A stretch of DNA of 64,000 bases from Pseudomonas azotoformans. GTDB lineage: Bacteria; Pseudomonadota; Gammaproteobacteria; Pseudomonadales; Pseudomonadaceae. The DNA is taken from assembly GCF_001579805.1 (NCBI RefSeq), contig NZ_CP014546.1, positions 6,696,001 through 6,760,000 of the forward strand, in the 5' to 3' direction. Shown in pieces: positions 1-9,342 of the stretch (the first letter of the stretch is position 1; each line of letters starts with the position of its first letter). The notes beneath the pieces were generated by a model, which was not told the origin of the DNA, ran no database searches, and saw only the letters and a program-made list of their open reading frames with translations. The translations under genes and the position numbers were made by a program.

Positions 1-838
1 CGCTGATCACCGTGCCTATCATCGCGTAGCCTCCGCCCGACACTGCATCCCGGTGCAACACTATAGGTTCCAATCCTGCCGGCACCTGGATCGAACCAAT
101 CGGGTAGCAACTGTCGACGATATTCGACGGATCAGACCCCGCGCCAAACGGCTGCTCCCGTGGCTGGAAGCTCAACGCACTGCCGCCCTTGAAGCGATAA
201 CCGATGCGGTCGGCTTCGGAACCCACGGTCCAGGGTTCGGCAAAGAAGCTGCTCTTGGCGGCATCAGTGAGGCGCTCGTAATACAGCCCCGGCACCACAC
301 GCAGGGTCACGTCGCCGCCCACTGATCGGCGCAGTGCCATCGGCAGACTGTTGCCCGCCCGGCCCGTGCCACTGGCTGTACCGATGGGCAATTCATCGCC
401 TTCCTGCAAGCGCCGCCCGCTAAATCCGCCAAGCGCGCCGAGGGTATAAGTCGAGCGGCTGCCGAGCACCAACGGCACGTCAATGCCACCGGCCACCGCA
501 AGATAAGTCCTCGCGCCCGCCTTGGGAAATTCAAAGCGCAACACCTGCCCGGCGCGCACCTGGAACGCGGTGTCCTGGTGCACCACTTCACCGTCCAGGC
601 GCGGCGACATCAAGGCGCCGCTGAGGGCTACCAGCGCGTCTTGCTGGAACTCCAGATCGGGGCCGATCAATGTGCATTCCAGGCCCGCCGCGCCGACTGG
701 ATTGCCGACCAGGTGGTTGGCCGCACTCAACGCGTATTGATCCAATGCACCCGACGGCGGGATGCCCAGGTGGTAATAGCCTTCGCGGCCAAGGTCCTGC
801 ACAGAGGTGGCGAGGCCGGGTTTGAGGACCTTGATCAT
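1..838 (-). CDS. pxpC: 5-oxoprolinase subunit C family (biotin-dependent carboxyltransferase-like), partial
   Basis: This gene runs off the left window edge, so only about 279 N-terminal codons are visible; family members are usually a little over 300 residues. The start ATG at 838 is followed by MIKVLKPGLATSVQDLGREG and PPSGALDQ, the signature of the KipA/PxpC family. PxpC acts with PxpA and PxpB in ATP-dependent opening of 5-oxoproline to glutamate, and the same fold occurs in allophanate hydrolase and urea carboxylase. The ATG overlaps the stop of the preceding pxpB-like gene by four bases (ATGA), so translation is probably coupled. The substrate is inferred from the pxpABC gene order, not proven. 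Confidence 0.85.
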   Translation of the reverse strand, partial: MIKVLKPGLATSVQDLGREGYYHLGIPPSGALDQYALSAANHLVGNPVGAAGLECTLIGPDLEFQQDALVALSGALMSPRLDGEVVHQDTAFQVRAGQVLRFEFPKAGARTYLAVAGGIDVPLVLGSRSTYTLGALGGFSGRRLQEGDELPIGTASGTGRAGNSLPMALRRSVGGDVTLRVVPGLYYERLTDAAKSSFFAEPWTVGSEADRIGYRFKGGSALSFQPREQPFGAGSDPSNIVDSCYPIGSIQVPAGLEPIVLHRDAVSGGGYAMIGTVIS

Positions 839-1713
839 GCCAGCGCCTCCTGCAGGGATTTCGGATAACCGATGGGGTCGGCGAGAAAAGCATCGAGGGA
901 AAATTCCACAGGGCGGATGCGCAGGTCGAAACGTCCTGCGTCGACTTCGGCAACGGCCAGGTCATAGGCGTCCCGATCAATGGGCTTGAACTGCACAATA
1001 TCGCCAGGACGGAAGAACACCATGTGTTCCTTGAGGTAGGCCAGTTGCTGCGCCGGGTCGTAGATCGGCGCCGGGGTCACGCCGAACATCTGGTAACCGC
1101 CGGCACCGCGTACCGAGTAGATGCAACCAAAACAGCCGCCATGGCCAAGAGTCAGTTTGGGCGTGTCGGTGCGTGGCCGCAGGTACTTGGGCACCTGCAA
1201 CTGCCGTTCGCGCTCGACCATCTGGAACATGAACGGCAGGCCCGCCACGAACCCGACCATCGACACAAACCACGGCGCCCCACTGTGAGCGGCAATGAAC
1301 GCCTCCACATCGGCCAGCCCGTTGATGCGCGCAGCGTACTCCAGGTCCGTACCGCTGGGGTCTTGATGGCGGTCGCGAAAACGCATCAGGGTCTCAAAGG
1401 TCCACGGGTCGTTGTACAGCACCGGGATTTCGATGATGCGTGTGTGCAAGGTGCGCTCAGCCACGGCCTGGGCTTCGGCGGTCTGCACCGCATCAAGCAG
1501 AACGTGGGGTGCGATGCGGTCGGGGTCGAAGCGGATCTGGAACGACGCATTGGCCAGGCACACATCCAGCACGCCTTCCAACGCCAGGCGCTCCACGGCA
1601 CGGGTCACCGCCATGCCTTTGAAAAAGGCCTCCAGGGACATGCTGTCGCTGACCTCGGCAAACAGGTGTTCATCGCCGCCGAAGCTGTAGCGGATGGGGG
1701 ATGTTTCAGCCAT
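835..1713 (-). CDS. pxpB: 5-oxoprolinase subunit B family (allophanate hydrolase subunit 1-like)
   Basis: The protein has 292 residues and belongs to the KipI/PxpB half of the carboxyltransferase-like pair. ATG 1713 is preferred over an upstream in-frame codon at 1734 because AGAGGA lies seven bases before it. An N-terminal segment (RYSFGGDEHLFAEV, then FQIRFDP) is followed by a C-terminal core with GFVAGLPFMF, VPKYLRPRTDTPK and a GGCFGC loop. It is longer than the usual PxpB of about 220 residues, and its core deviates from the common GFxPGFPYL motif, so it may be a divergent subtype with another lactam or amide substrate. It lies between pxpA and pxpC in one operon. Confidence 0.8.
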   Translation of the reverse strand: MAETSPIRYSFGGDEHLFAEVSDSMSLEAFFKGMAVTRAVERLALEGVLDVCLANASFQIRFDPDRIAPHVLLDAVQTAEAQAVAERTLHTRIIEIPVLYNDPWTFETLMRFRDRHQDPSGTDLEYAARINGLADVEAFIAAHSGAPWFVSMVGFVAGLPFMFQMVERERQLQVPKYLRPRTDTPKLTLGHGGCFGCIYSVRGAGGYQMFGVTPAPIYDPAQQLAYLKEHMVFFRPGDIVQFKPIDRDAYDLAVAEVDAGRFDLRIRPVEFSLDAFLADPIGYPKSLQEALA

Positions 1714-1770
1714 GTCTGTTCCTCTTGGAATCATTGTAGAAAGGCAGGCGAAAAAATTGAGGGATCGTTT

Positions 1771-2529
1771 TTATTGGGGTGTTTTGACGGTGATGCCCGC
1801 TCGGTCCAGCGCTTCGCGGGTCGCCTCTACCAGCTCAAGGGCACCGGGGGTGTCGCTGTGCAGGCAGATGGAATCAAATTCTATAAACAGGTCTTCGCCT
1901 TCCACGGTTCGCACCAGCCCGGTCTGACAAGCCCGCAGGACACGCGCTGCCACCGTCGCAGGATCCAGCGCTCGCACAGTGCGGGTAAACACGATGGAGC
2001 CGGTCAGATCGTACTCACGGTCGGCATAAAACTCCCGCACCACCGGCTGCCCCAACTCCTTGGCCACGCGCCAGATCACCGAGTTGGGCATGCAGTACAA
2101 CAACAGCGTCGGTTCGATGATTTGCAGGTTCTGCACCAGCAGCCGCGCCGCTTCTTCATCACGGGCCAGGTGCATGTACAGCGCGCCATGGGGCTTGATG
2201 TGTTGCAGGGTCACGCCTTGGGCGCGGGCGATTTCCCGCAGGGCGCCGAGCTGATAGAGCATATCGTCCACCAGTTCCTGGGCCGGTGCGTTGATGTGGC
2301 GACGGCCAAAACCGACCAGGTCCCGAAAGCCCGGATGCGCGCCGATGGCCACGCCCAGTTGCTTGGCGCGCTCGACAGTGCGGCGCATGGTGCCGGGGTC
2401 GCCGGCATGGAAGCCGGTGGCGATATTGGCCGAGCTGATGTAGGCCATCAGCTCCGCGTCGACGCCATCGCCGATGGTCCAGGGGCCAAAGCCTTCACCC
2501 ATGTCCGAGTTGAAATCCACTGCCTGCAT
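1771..2529 (-). CDS. pxpA: 5-oxoprolinase subunit A (LamB/YcsF family)
   Basis: The 252-residue product begins [17 protein letters not shown], the conserved metal-binding signature of the LamB/YcsF family. Further family motifs are [19 protein letters not shown] and KPHGALY. PxpA is the catalytic amidohydrolase-like subunit that, with PxpB and PxpC, hydrolyses 5-oxoproline using ATP. The reading frame is open much further upstream, but ATG 2529 is the real start: the family signature begins there, and the upstream extension lies antisense to the LysR gene. It is the first gene of a pxpA-pxpB-pxpC operon and is divergent from the LysR gene at 2650, which is its likely regulator. Confidence 0.9.
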   Translation of the reverse strand: MQAVDFNSDMGEGFGPWTIGDGVDAELMAYISSANIATGFHAGDPGTMRRTVERAKQLGVAIGAHPGFRDLVGFGRRHINAPAQELVDDMLYQLGALREIARAQGVTLQHIKPHGALYMHLARDEEAARLLVQNLQIIEPTLLLYCMPNSVIWRVAKELGQPVVREFYADREYDLTGSIVFTRTVRALDPATVAARVLRACQTGLVRTVEGEDLFIEFDSICLHSDTPGALELVEATREALDRAGITVKTPQ

Positions 2530-2649
2530 CAAAGTCGCTCCGCCTAAGTGATGGACGAAAAGTAGGCTGCGGCTTGACCCCTTGGGAAGATCTATTATCA
2601 GATGGCCCATCTTCTGAAAATCAGATAGCCCTATGTTTTGGAGAGGCCG

Positions 2650-3567
2650 ATGTCCCTCACCTTGCGCCAAATTCGTTATTTCGTCGCCACCGCCGAAATC
2701 GGCCAGATTTCCCAGGCGGCCATCCACCTGAACATCTCGCAATCGGCGGTAACCACGGCGATCAAGGAGCTGGAGGCGATGCTCGGCGTGCAGCTGTTCG
2801 TGCGTTCGGCCCAGGGCATGAACCTGACCGACGCGGGCCGGCATTTTCTCAACCGTGCCTACGTGATCCTGCGCAGTGTCGATGACGCGCTGAACAGCCC
2901 GCTGCCCGACTACCGCGCCCGTGGCGTGCTGCGCTTGGCGGCCAGTTACACGGTGCTCGGTTACTTCCTGCCGCACCACTTGCAACGCCTGGAACACTGG
3001 CACCCGGACGTGACCATCGAAGTCTTCGAACAGGAACGCCAGGCCATCGAACAGGGTCTGCTCGACGGCCAGTTCGACATGGCGGTGGTACTCACTGCCA
3101 ACCTGACCCACCCGGATATCGTCTCGGAAATCCTGTTCAATTCAGAGCGCCGCCTGTGGCTGCCCAGCCATCATCCCTTGTGCGAACGTGGCGCCGTGAG
3201 CCTGGCGGATGTGGCCCAGGAGCCGTATATCCTGCTCACGGTTGACGAGGCTGAACACAGCGCCATGCGCTATTGGGAACAGGCCGGGCAGACGCCCAAG
3301 GTGCGCCTGCGCACCAGTTCGGTGGAGGCGGTGCGCAGCATGGTCGCCAATGGCAGCGGCGTGGCGATCCTGTCGGACCTGGTGCACCGGCCCTGGTCCC
3401 TGGAAGGCAAACGCATCGAAACGCTCACGGTCACCGATCCAGTGACGCCGATGAGCGTGGGTCTGGCCTGGCACCGCGAGCGCGCGTTTACCCCGGCAAT
3501 GCAGGCGGTGCGCGATTATTTCCACGACGCGTTCCTGGCGCCGCAGCAGTTGTCGGCACGGCGCTAG
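2650..3567 (+). CDS. LysR-family transcriptional regulator, divergent from the pxp operon
   Basis: The 305-residue protein has a typical LysR N-terminal winged helix ([40 protein letters not shown]) and a substrate-binding-like effector domain. ATG 2650 has GGAGAGG just upstream and is preferred over a TTG twelve bases earlier. It is transcribed away from pxpA with a gap of about 120 bases, the usual arrangement of a LysR protein and its target, so control of 5-oxoproline use is the first guess. Its stop overlaps that of the next gene tail to tail by four bases. Confidence 0.88.
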   Translation: MSLTLRQIRYFVATAEIGQISQAAIHLNISQSAVTTAIKELEAMLGVQLFVRSAQGMNLTDAGRHFLNRAYVILRSVDDALNSPLPDYRARGVLRLAASYTVLGYFLPHHLQRLEHWHPDVTIEVFEQERQAIEQGLLDGQFDMAVVLTANLTHPDIVSEILFNSERRLWLPSHHPLCERGAVSLADVAQEPYILLTVDEAEHSAMRYWEQAGQTPKVRLRTSSVEAVRSMVANGSGVAILSDLVHRPWSLEGKRIETLTVTDPVTPMSVGLAWHRERAFTPAMQAVRDYFHDAFLAPQQLSARR

Positions 3568-4460
3568 AGGTGGGCTTGCAAGGTCGCCGCTAACCAGTCC
3601 ATGAACACTCGCACCCGCAACGGCAAATGCCGCTGGCCGGCGTAGAGCAATGACACGTCCAGCGGCGGCGCCGGGTAATCCGGCAGCACCGCCACCAGTT
3701 CGCCATTGGCCAACAAGGTGCGAATCCCCAGCAGCGGCACCTGGGTAATGCCGAAGCCACCCAGGCACGCCGCCTGGTAGGCATCCGTGCTGTTGACGGT
3801 GACACGCCCTGCCATCGGCACCCGCAGTACCTTGCCGCCCGCCTGATATTCAAAGCCGGACGAACGCGCGCCCAACGGCCGGACGTAATGCACCAATTGA
3901 TGATCCGCCAAGTCCGCCAGGGTCTGCGGCACGCCATAGCGTTGCAGGTAGGCCGGGCTCGCGCAGTTGACCATCGGCATGCTGCACACCCGGCGTGCCA
4001 CCACGGTTTGATCGGGCTGGGCGCCCACCCGCAACACGCAGTCGAAGCCTTCGGCGATCAGGTCCACCTGGCGGTCCGAGCTGCTGATTTCCATCTGGAT
4101 CAGCGGATGGCGCTCCATGAACAGCGGCAAGTGCGGCAGGATCATGCCGCGCGCCATCACGTTGGGCATGTCCACGCGAATCCTGCCGGTCAGCTGCGCC
4201 TCATCCTGGCGAAACAACCCCTCCAACTCTTCCATGTGCGCCAGCAAATCCTTGCTGCGCTCATACAGCACACGGCCATCCTGGGTCGCCTGCACCTTGC
4301 GCGTGGTGCGTTGCAGCAAACGCGCGCCGAGCAATTCCTCCAGCGCCTGCACGTGCTCCGACACGGTAGAACGCGGCAGGCCCAGGCTCTCGCCGGCCTG
4401 GGTGAAACTCGACAGTTCGGTGACGCGCACAAAGGTGCGCAGCAGCTCAAGCTTGTTCAT
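3564..4460 (-). CDS. LysR-family transcriptional regulator
   Basis: A 298-residue LysR protein. Its N-terminal HTH reads LELLRTFVRVTELSSFTQAGESLGLPRSTVSEHVQALEELLG, followed by ERTTRKVQ-type spacing and the effector domain. It resembles the large subgroup of proteobacterial LysR proteins that control oxidoreductase or efflux genes. It is divergent from the short-chain dehydrogenase at 4567 with about 106 bases between the starts, so that dehydrogenase is its probable target. The effector is unknown. Confidence 0.88.
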   Translation of the reverse strand: MNKLELLRTFVRVTELSSFTQAGESLGLPRSTVSEHVQALEELLGARLLQRTTRKVQATQDGRVLYERSKDLLAHMEELEGLFRQDEAQLTGRIRVDMPNVMARGMILPHLPLFMERHPLIQMEISSSDRQVDLIAEGFDCVLRVGAQPDQTVVARRVCSMPMVNCASPAYLQRYGVPQTLADLADHQLVHYVRPLGARSSGFEYQAGGKVLRVPMAGRVTVNSTDAYQAACLGGFGITQVPLLGIRTLLANGELVAVLPDYPAPPLDVSLLYAGQRHLPLRVRVFMDWLAATLQAHL

Positions 4461-4566
4461 GGGATTGTTCGCCTTATCCGGCCAGTGATTCCGGTATAGC
4501 GCTGTTTATCACGTTATGGGCGAATAAATACACTCGCTGCCACTGATCACCTGAGAGGACCGCACC

Positions 4567-5325
4567 ATGACCCGTAAAATCGCACTCATCACCGGCGCCA
4601 GCCGTGGCCTGGGCAAAAGCGCCGCGTTGCACCTGGCGGCACAGGGCGTTGACATCATCGGCACCTACCACAGTGCGGCAGCTGAAGCCCAAGCGGTGGT
4701 CGAGCAGGTTCAGGCCCTGGGTGGCCGCGCCGCCATGCTGCAACTGGATGTGAGCCAGAGTGGCAGCTTCGATGGTTTTGTCGGTGAAGTCGGCCGCTTG
4801 CTCAAGAATGTATTCGCACAGGATCACTTCAACTTTCTGATCAACAACGCCGGCATCGGCGCCCACGCCAGTTTTGCCGAGACCACCGAAGCCCAGTTCG
4901 ACCAACTGGTGGCGATCCACTTCAAGGCACCGTTTTTCCTCACGCAAAAACTGCTGCCGCTGATCCGCGATGGCGGGCGCATCATCAATATCTCCAGCGG
5001 CCTGGCACGGTTCAGTCTGCCGGGGTATGCGGCCTATGCCTCGATGAAAGGCGCCGTGGAAGTGCTGTCGCGCTACCAAGCCAAGGAACTGGGCCCGCGC
5101 GGGATCACCGTGAACACCCTGGCTCCCGGCGCGATTGCCACCGATTTCAGCGGCGGCGCGGTGCGCGACAACCCGGATGTGAATGCAATGGTGGCCAACA
5201 ACACGGCCCTGGGGCGCGCCGGTTTGCCGGACGACATCGGCGGGGCGATTTCCACGCTGCTGGCCGATGGCAGCAACTGGATCACCGGCCAGCGCATCGA
5301 GGCCTCGGGCGGCATGTTTCTCTGA
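4567..5325 (+). CDS. SDR-family NAD(P)-dependent oxidoreductase
   Basis: The 252-residue protein is a classical short-chain dehydrogenase. The nucleotide-binding TGASRGLG is at residues 9-16, NNAG at 93-96, the catalytic Ser region NISSG near 143, and Tyr157/Lys161 form YxxxK. A C-terminal ITGQRIEASGGMFL tail is typical of the family. GAGAGGACCGCACC precedes the ATG. The fold implies soluble cytoplasmic oxidoreductase activity on an alcohol or carbonyl, but the substrate cannot be read from the sequence. It is flanked by two LysR genes (3564-4460 divergent, 5376-6281 downstream). Confidence 0.9.
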   Translation: MTRKIALITGASRGLGKSAALHLAAQGVDIIGTYHSAAAEAQAVVEQVQALGGRAAMLQLDVSQSGSFDGFVGEVGRLLKNVFAQDHFNFLINNAGIGAHASFAETTEAQFDQLVAIHFKAPFFLTQKLLPLIRDGGRIINISSGLARFSLPGYAAYASMKGAVEVLSRYQAKELGPRGITVNTLAPGAIATDFSGGAVRDNPDVNAMVANNTALGRAGLPDDIGGAISTLLADGSNWITGQRIEASGGMFL

Positions 5326-5375
5326 ACATTCTGCGCTAGCATCCATGCCTTCAGATCACTGACAGGCAATCACCG

Positions 5376-6281
5376 ATGAGTTTTGATCCAGGTTTGGCCG
5401 GCGGCATGGGCGTATTGGCCGCCGTGGTCGACAGCGGCAGTTTCGCCCGCGCCGCCGACAGCCTGGACATGACCCCGTCGGGGGTCAGCCGGGCGATTTC
5501 CCGTCTGGAAAAACGCCTGGGCATCCGCCTGTTCGATCGCACCACCCGTTCAGTGCAATTGACCGACGAGGGGCGACGTTTCTACCAGGAAATCGCCCCA
5601 CTGCTGGCCGGCCTCGAAGACGCCGCCAACGCCGCTGCCGACAGTGCATTGACCGTGCGCGGGCGCCTGCGGGTGAACATCGACCCGTACTTCTCGCGGC
5701 TGGTGTTGGGCCCGGTACTCGGCGACTTCATGCGCCTTTATCCGCACCTGCAACTGGACCTGCACACCCGCGACCAACTCGGTGACCTGGTGGCCGACGG
5801 GTTCGACCTGGCGATTCGCTTCGGCATCCCGCAATCCTCCTCGTTGATCGCCCGCAAGCTCATGGAAGTGCGCGTGCTGACCCTGGCCTCCCCGGCCTAC
5901 CTTGAGCAGTACGGTCGCCCCACTGTCCCGCAAGACTTGGAAACCGGGCACATGTGCCTGGACTTTCGCGACTCGCAAACCGGTCGTCCGTTTGCCTGGG
6001 AATTCCACCGTCCCGGCGAAAAACTGATCGTGCGCACCAATGGTCGCCTGGTGGTCAACGATGCCAGCACCTTGTACAGCGTGTGCGAACACGGGCACGC
6101 GGTGGCGCAGATGCTCGACCTCGGGCTGGCGCCGGCGCTGAAGGCCGGCGAGTTGGTGGAGTTGTTTGCGGATTGGCCGGACGAGCGTTTTCCGTTGTAC
6201 GCGTACTACCCGTCGCGGCATTTGCCCGCCGCCAAGGTGCGGGCGTTCCTGGATTTTGTCGCCGGGCTCAAGCTTGGCTAG
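5376..6281 (+). CDS. LysR-family transcriptional regulator
   Basis: A 301-residue LysR protein. Its HTH segment includes GVLAAVVDSGSFARAADSLDMTPSGVSRAISRLEKRLG, followed by LFDRTTRSVQLTDEG. It starts 50 bases after the SDR gene on the same strand and could be co-transcribed with it. Its 3' end overlaps the convergent PACE transporter gene by 14 bases. The effector and targets are not evident. Confidence 0.87.
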   Translation: MSFDPGLAGGMGVLAAVVDSGSFARAADSLDMTPSGVSRAISRLEKRLGIRLFDRTTRSVQLTDEGRRFYQEIAPLLAGLEDAANAAADSALTVRGRLRVNIDPYFSRLVLGPVLGDFMRLYPHLQLDLHTRDQLGDLVADGFDLAIRFGIPQSSSLIARKLMEVRVLTLASPAYLEQYGRPTVPQDLETGHMCLDFRDSQTGRPFAWEFHRPGEKLIVRTNGRLVVNDASTLYSVCEHGHAVAQMLDLGLAPALKAGELVELFADWPDERFPLYAYYPSRHLPAAKVRAFLDFVAGLKLG

Positions 6282-6708
6282 GCAGGCGCTGCTGTACGAT
6301 TTTTTCCCGGATCACGTCATACCCCCAGTGATACACGTAGGTGTACGGCAGGAAGAACAGCAGCACGCCGATATCGAGCATAAACGCCTGCATCAGGCTG
6401 ATGTTGAGCCACGCCGCAATCAACGGCACCGCGACGATGATCAGTCCGCCTTCGAACATCAGCGCATGCAACACCCGCGTCCAACCGCCACCCGAGAGTT
6501 GCAGGCGCACCTTGAGGCGGTCGAACAGGCTGTTGAAAATGATATTCCAGGTCAGCGCCAACAGGCTCAAGCCCAGGGTCACCGCGCCCATTTCCAGGGC
6601 CGGCCGCCCGGTGATCCAGACCAGCAGCGGTGTACAGATCAACAACGCCAGGCCTTCAAACCCCAGGGCTTGGCAAACACGTTCAGTAATCGACTTGGTG
6701 GGGTGCAT
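6268..6708 (-). CDS. PACE-family multidrug/biocide efflux transporter
   Basis: The 146-residue membrane protein has four predicted hydrophobic helices arranged as two tandem bacterial-transmembrane-pair units. The first is near residues 15-60 (FEGLALLICTPLLVWITG, then SLLALTWNIIFNSLFDR). The second is near 80-140 (MFEGGLIIVAVPLIAAWLN, then LPYTYVYHWGYDVIREK). The repeated FEG and the WN/YxxxYxWxYD signatures are those of AceI-like PACE transporters, which export chlorhexidine and other biocides or short diamines. It is divergent from the LysR gene at 6797; characterised PACE genes are often controlled by such a neighbour. Confidence 0.85.
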   Translation of the reverse strand: MHPTKSITERVCQALGFEGLALLICTPLLVWITGRPALEMGAVTLGLSLLALTWNIIFNSLFDRLKVRLQLSGGGWTRVLHALMFEGGLIIVAVPLIAAWLNISLMQAFMLDIGVLLFFLPYTYVYHWGYDVIREKIVQQRLPSQA

Positions 6709-6727
6709 GACCCTTCTCCGTGAGTGA

Positions 6728-6781
6728 CGATGGTTGCCATGATTACCCTTTGAATCGATACTTCATAACTAATAACCATCG
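6728..6781. promoter_or_regulatory. Inverted repeat in the PACE/LysR divergent promoter region
   Basis: CGATGGTT (6728-6735) and its reverse complement AACCATCG (6774-6781) frame the divergent intergenic region. This could be an operator for the LysR protein encoded at 6797, but eight-base arms 38 bases apart are weak evidence. Confidence 0.3.
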
Positions 6782-6796
6782 ATCAAGGCGATAGTC

Positions 6797-7651
6797 ATGG
6801 CCTCCCACGAAGTGCTGCAAGCGTTTGTCCAGGCCGCGACCCAAGGCTCCTTTTCTGCCGCAGCGCGCAAGCTGGGCAAGAGCCAGTCCACTGTCAGTGC
6901 GGCAGTGGCGAGCCTGGAGATTGACCTGGATGTGGTGCTGTTCGACCGCAGCAGCCGCAAGCCGACACTGACCCCCGCCGGGCATGTGCTGCTGCAACGC
7001 GCCGAGCAGGTGCTGGAGGCGAGCAGTCGTCTGGAGTTGGCCGCGAGCCAGTTGGCCCAGGGGTTGGAGCCGAAGGTGACGATCGCCATGTCAGACACCT
7101 ACCAGTCGGAACGTTTTGAGCTTGCGCTCAAGGCGTTCGAACAACGCTACCCGGACCTTGAACTGGAATGGCTGATCGCCGAGTGCGAAGACTTGATCGC
7201 CCTGGTGCAGAGCGGCCGCGCACAGATTGCCTTGATCGAAGCCCAGGCGGTTTACCCGCCCGACCTGACTCGCTCGCCCGTTGCCGAACGCACGGAGATC
7301 GCGCTGTTCGTCGCACCCGGCCACGCCTTGACCCGCATAGAGAACATCGACCCGCAAGCCTTGCAGCAACACCGTGAACTGCGCCTGGCCAGCATCATCA
7401 GCCCCAACGAAACGCGCCCCTCGGGCCGTGTGTGGTCGGCACCGAGTTTTCTGATGTTGATGGAGATGGCGCAACTCGGCTTTGGCTGGGCAGAGCTACC
7501 GCGTTGGTTGGTGGAGCGTTTTGGCAACGCCGGACTGGTTGAACTCAACGTCCGGGGTTGGCCCCGCTCGGTGGCGGTGGATGCGCTGTGGTCGCGGCAG
7601 CACCCACCGGGGCCGGCTGGCAGCTGGATGATGAGCCAGATGCTCGAATAA
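6797..7651 (+). CDS. LysR-family transcriptional regulator, divergent from the PACE pump
   Basis: A 284-residue LysR protein, slightly short for the family. Its HTH is EVLQAFVQAATQGSFSAAARKLGKSQSTVSAAVASLEIDL, followed by VLFDRSSRKPTLTPAG. The effector domain ends without the long C-terminal extension seen in other LysR proteins. AAGGCGATAGTC precedes the ATG. Head-to-head placement with the PACE gene suggests it senses a pump substrate, as AceR does for AceI; that is inference from position. Confidence 0.87.
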   Translation: MASHEVLQAFVQAATQGSFSAAARKLGKSQSTVSAAVASLEIDLDVVLFDRSSRKPTLTPAGHVLLQRAEQVLEASSRLELAASQLAQGLEPKVTIAMSDTYQSERFELALKAFEQRYPDLELEWLIAECEDLIALVQSGRAQIALIEAQAVYPPDLTRSPVAERTEIALFVAPGHALTRIENIDPQALQQHRELRLASIISPNETRPSGRVWSAPSFLMLMEMAQLGFGWAELPRWLVERFGNAGLVELNVRGWPRSVAVDALWSRQHPPGPAGSWMMSQMLE

Positions 7652-7661
7652 TCCGCAAGGG

Positions 7662-8504
7662 TTATGCGGCCGACAATTGCGGCGGGCGGTTGTTCTGGAA
7701 GTATTCGTGCAAGGCACGCAACGCAGGCAGCTCCAGGGCTTGCGCGGCGAAACACAGTCCGACCCGACGCGTGGGTGCCGGCAAATGCCATTCACGAATC
7801 ACCACACCGGCCCGCTCAACCGCCAGCGACAGCGGCAACATCGCCACGCCCACACCAGCCGCCACCATATGCAACGCCTGGGTCAGCGAACCGGCGTGCC
7901 CGGCCACCGCTTGTGGCGAGCGACCGTACAAGGCCATCAAGCGTTGGTGTGAATCGTGTTGTGGGCAGGTGATCCAGTCTTCAATCGGTGCCCAGGCCTG
8001 CTCCTTTCCCGATTGCGCCATGGGGTGCGCGGCAGGCAACACCATCACGTAGGACTCTTCCCAAAGTGGCAGGAACAGTTCGTCCTCACAGCACATTTCC
8101 TCCACGGCCAGGCGTCCTTCGCCTTCGCAGCCTTCCTGCAAAGTCAGCAACAAGCCCGGCAGGCCTTGGTGCGCCATGCGCAAGAAGGTTTCGATCTGGC
8201 TGTCGGCAATATCGCCTTCCACACCCAGTTCCAGGGCGATGCGATTTTCGCGTCCGCGAAACAAGCGGCTCAACGCCTCGGCTTCGGCCACCATGCGTCG
8301 CGCCTGAGGGTACAGCACACGCGCCTCGGCACTCACTTCCACACCCCGTGGCTGACGCACGAACAACGCCACGCCCAGCTCGTCTTCCAACTGCTTGATC
8401 GTCACCGACAACGTCGGCTGGCTGATAAATAACCGCTGGGCTCCCGCAGTGATATTGCGCTCTTCAAAGACTGCAAGAAATGCCTTGAGGTGACGAACAT
8501 CCAT
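7662..8504 (-). CDS. LysR-family transcriptional regulator
   Basis: A 280-residue LysR protein beginning MDVRHLKAFLAVFEERNITAGAQ, with RLFISQPTLSVTIKQLEDELGVALF as the recognition region. It is convergent with the preceding LysR gene (ten bases between stops) and divergent from the SDR gene at 8616, its likely target. The effector is unknown. Confidence 0.87.
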   Translation of the reverse strand: MDVRHLKAFLAVFEERNITAGAQRLFISQPTLSVTIKQLEDELGVALFVRQPRGVEVSAEARVLYPQARRMVAEAEALSRLFRGRENRIALELGVEGDIADSQIETFLRMAHQGLPGLLLTLQEGCEGEGRLAVEEMCCEDELFLPLWEESYVMVLPAAHPMAQSGKEQAWAPIEDWITCPQHDSHQRLMALYGRSPQAVAGHAGSLTQALHMVAAGVGVAMLPLSLAVERAGVVIREWHLPAPTRRVGLCFAAQALELPALRALHEYFQNNRPPQLSAA

Positions 8505-8615
8505 AGCTTAATCCGATGACTGACAGAGAAATAAGGCATTTTTCAGCCTTGGCGACGGTAAATATACTGCGCCCACGATCCAGTTATCGATTTTTCTTAT
8601 CTCAGGAGTTCATGC

Positions 8616-9341
8616 ATGAGCAAGCCATTGATCATCATTACCGGCGCCAGCTCCGGTATCGGCGAAGCCACCGCCCGCCTGTTGTCGGCCGCCGGCCATC
8701 CGTTGTTGCTGCTGGCGCGTCGCATTGATCGCCTTAACGATCTGGGCCTGCCGAATTCCTTGAACCGTGGTGTCGACATCACCGACCGCGCGGCCCTGGT
8801 CGCCGCCGTGCAAGAAGCCGAAGCCCAGTTCGGCCCGGCCGATGCGCTGATCAACAATGCCGGCGTCATGCTGCTGGGCGCGGTCAGCGAGCAAGACCCG
8901 GCGCAGTGGGAACAGATGCTGGATGTGAACGTAAAAGGCCTGCTCAACGGCATCCACGCCGTGGCCGGCAGCATGGTTGCGCGCCAAAGCGGCACTATCA
9001 TCAACGTCAGCTCGGTGGCGGGTCGCAAGACCTTCCCGAATCACGTGGCATACGTCGGCACCAAGTTTGCCGTGCATGGGATTTCGGAAAACCTGCGCGA
9101 AGAATTGTCGCCCAGCAACGTACGCGTCATCACCATTGCCCCAGGTGCGGTGGAAACCGAATTGCTCAGCCATACCACCGATGAAGCGATCAAGACCGGC
9201 TATCAGGCGTGGAAACAGGACATGGGCGGCACCGTGCTCAGCGCCGATGACGTGGCCTCGGCGATCGCCTATGCCTACCAGCAGCCGCAGCATGTGTGCA
9301 TTCGCGAAATCGTATTGGCCGCCACCCGCCAGCAGCCTTGA
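8616..9341 (+). CDS. SDR-family oxidoreductase
   Basis: A 241-residue classical short-chain dehydrogenase. TGASSGIG is at residues 9-16, NNAG at 80-83, SSVAG near 132, and Tyr146/Lys150 form the catalytic pair. CAGGAGTTCATGC precedes the ATG. The sequence resembles the YdfG-like group that reduces small hydroxy acids or ketones, but no specific substrate can be assigned. It lies opposite a LysR gene on one side and convergent with the ECF42-type sigma gene on the other, with one base between the stop codons. Confidence 0.9.
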   Translation: MSKPLIIITGASSGIGEATARLLSAAGHPLLLLARRIDRLNDLGLPNSLNRGVDITDRAALVAAVQEAEAQFGPADALINNAGVMLLGAVSEQDPAQWEQMLDVNVKGLLNGIHAVAGSMVARQSGTIINVSSVAGRKTFPNHVAYVGTKFAVHGISENLREELSPSNVRVITIAPGAVETELLSHTTDEAIKTGYQAWKQDMGGTVLSADDVASAIAYAYQQPQHVCIREIVLAATRQQP

Positions 9342-9342
9342 T

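Noticed and set aside
2530..3111. Long N-terminal extension of the PxpA frame
   Set aside because: The extension is antisense to the LysR gene, and the LamB/YcsF signature begins exactly at ATG 2529.
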